Positions 5,407 through 5,591 of a DNA stretch of 5,591 nucleotides are shown one piece after another. The notes beneath the pieces are model-generated. The model worked only from the letters and a program-made list of their open reading frames with translations. It ran no database searches and was not told the DNA's origin. The position numbers were made by a program, and so were the translations under genes. Position 1 is the first letter of the stretch; each line of letters opens with the position of its first letter. The stretch spans positions 1 through 5,591 of the forward strand of contig CAZEDU010000196.1 of the NCBI GenBank assembly GCA_964511185.1, written 5' to 3'. Origin of the DNA: CAZEDU01 sp964511185 (GTDB taxonomy: Bacteria > Myxococcota > Myxococcia > Myxococcales > Myxococcaceae).

Positions 5407-5591
5407 ATGCGCGCGCGCATCGTCCTCTCCCTCTCGGTGTTGCTCGTCATCGCGGGCGCCGCCGTGCTGTGGCCGCGCGACGCCGGGCGCGAAACGCAGC
5501 CGCCCGCCGCGGTCGACCTGCAGCAGTTCCCTCCGGTGCCGGTGCACGCCCACGCGTCGCAGGGGCTCACGCTGAAGGGCGTGGTGCTCGA
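5407..5591 (+). CDS. Exported or membrane-anchored protein, N-terminal fragment (3' end outside window)
   Basis: The frame is open from ATG 5407 to the window edge, 61 full codons. The N-terminus has two arginines followed by an uninterrupted hydrophobic stretch (IVLSLSVLLVIAGAAVLW, residues 5-22), typical of a signal peptide or single membrane anchor. No lipobox Cys is seen, so it is not an obvious lipoprotein. A Pro/Ala/Gln-rich linker follows (about 23-50), and the fragment ends in LTLKGVVL. That last stretch resembles the first strand of carboxypeptidase-regulatory-like beta-sandwich domains, common in secreted myxobacterial proteins, but too little is visible to assign it. No good Shine-Dalgarno sequence precedes the ATG. 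An in-frame GTG at 5374, behind a GGGGGG run, is an alternative start adding 11 residues, but it would push the basic n-region inward. The gene diverges from the REC-PilZ gene. Export signal is fairly clear; function is unknown. Confidence 0.6.
   Translation, partial: MRARIVLSLSVLLVIAGAAVLWPRDAGRETQPPAAVDLQQFPPVPVHAHASQGLTLKGVVL

Noticed and set aside
5049..5570. Minus-strand open frame (173 codons) spanning the right-hand intergenic region
   Set aside because: It overlaps the REC-PilZ start in another frame and the signal-peptide gene on the opposite strand; the protein has no domain or convincing start.

Overview
The window is very G+C-rich, with third codon positions almost always G or C. 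It carries regulators of a style common in myxobacteria (Myxococcota): a double-receiver sigma-54 activator with a Fis-type helix-turn-helix, and a receiver protein ending in a PilZ domain that resembles the Myxococcus paralogous PilZ family (TIGR02266). A member of Myxococcota, formerly Deltaproteobacteria, is the best guess. There is no rRNA, tRNA, transposase, integrase or CRISPR signal, so this looks like ordinary chromosome.

The layout is five genes in strictly alternating orientation, so each is probably its own transcription unit. (1) At the left edge is the C-terminal part of a CaCA-family Na+/Ca2+ exchanger (+). (2) Next is a complete DeaD/CsdA-type DEAD-box RNA helicase with a DbpA RNA-binding domain (-), convergent with gene 1; only 12 bases separate the stop codons, and a perfect 7-bp inverted repeat contains both stops. 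(3) After a 105-base divergent gap containing an imperfect 11-bp inverted repeat comes a 593-residue REC-REC-AAA+-Fis sigma-54 activator (+). (4) Tail to tail with it, overlapping by 11 bases, is a REC-pseudoREC-PilZ protein (-). (5) After a 273-base divergent gap crowded with inverted repeats, the start of an exported or membrane-anchored protein (+) runs off the right edge.

The most interesting part is the overlapping pair of genes 3 and 4. Each protein has one receiver with a full phosphorylation site and one receiver that has lost it. In the activator the first receiver has Asn at the acceptor position. In the PilZ protein the second receiver has Glu there and has lost every other active-site residue. 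The pair could connect phosphorelay input to sigma-54 transcription on one side and to c-di-GMP sensing on the other. No histidine kinase or diguanylate cyclase is visible, so partners and targets are unknown. All gene families present are known ones; any novelty lies in domain arrangement and gene layout.
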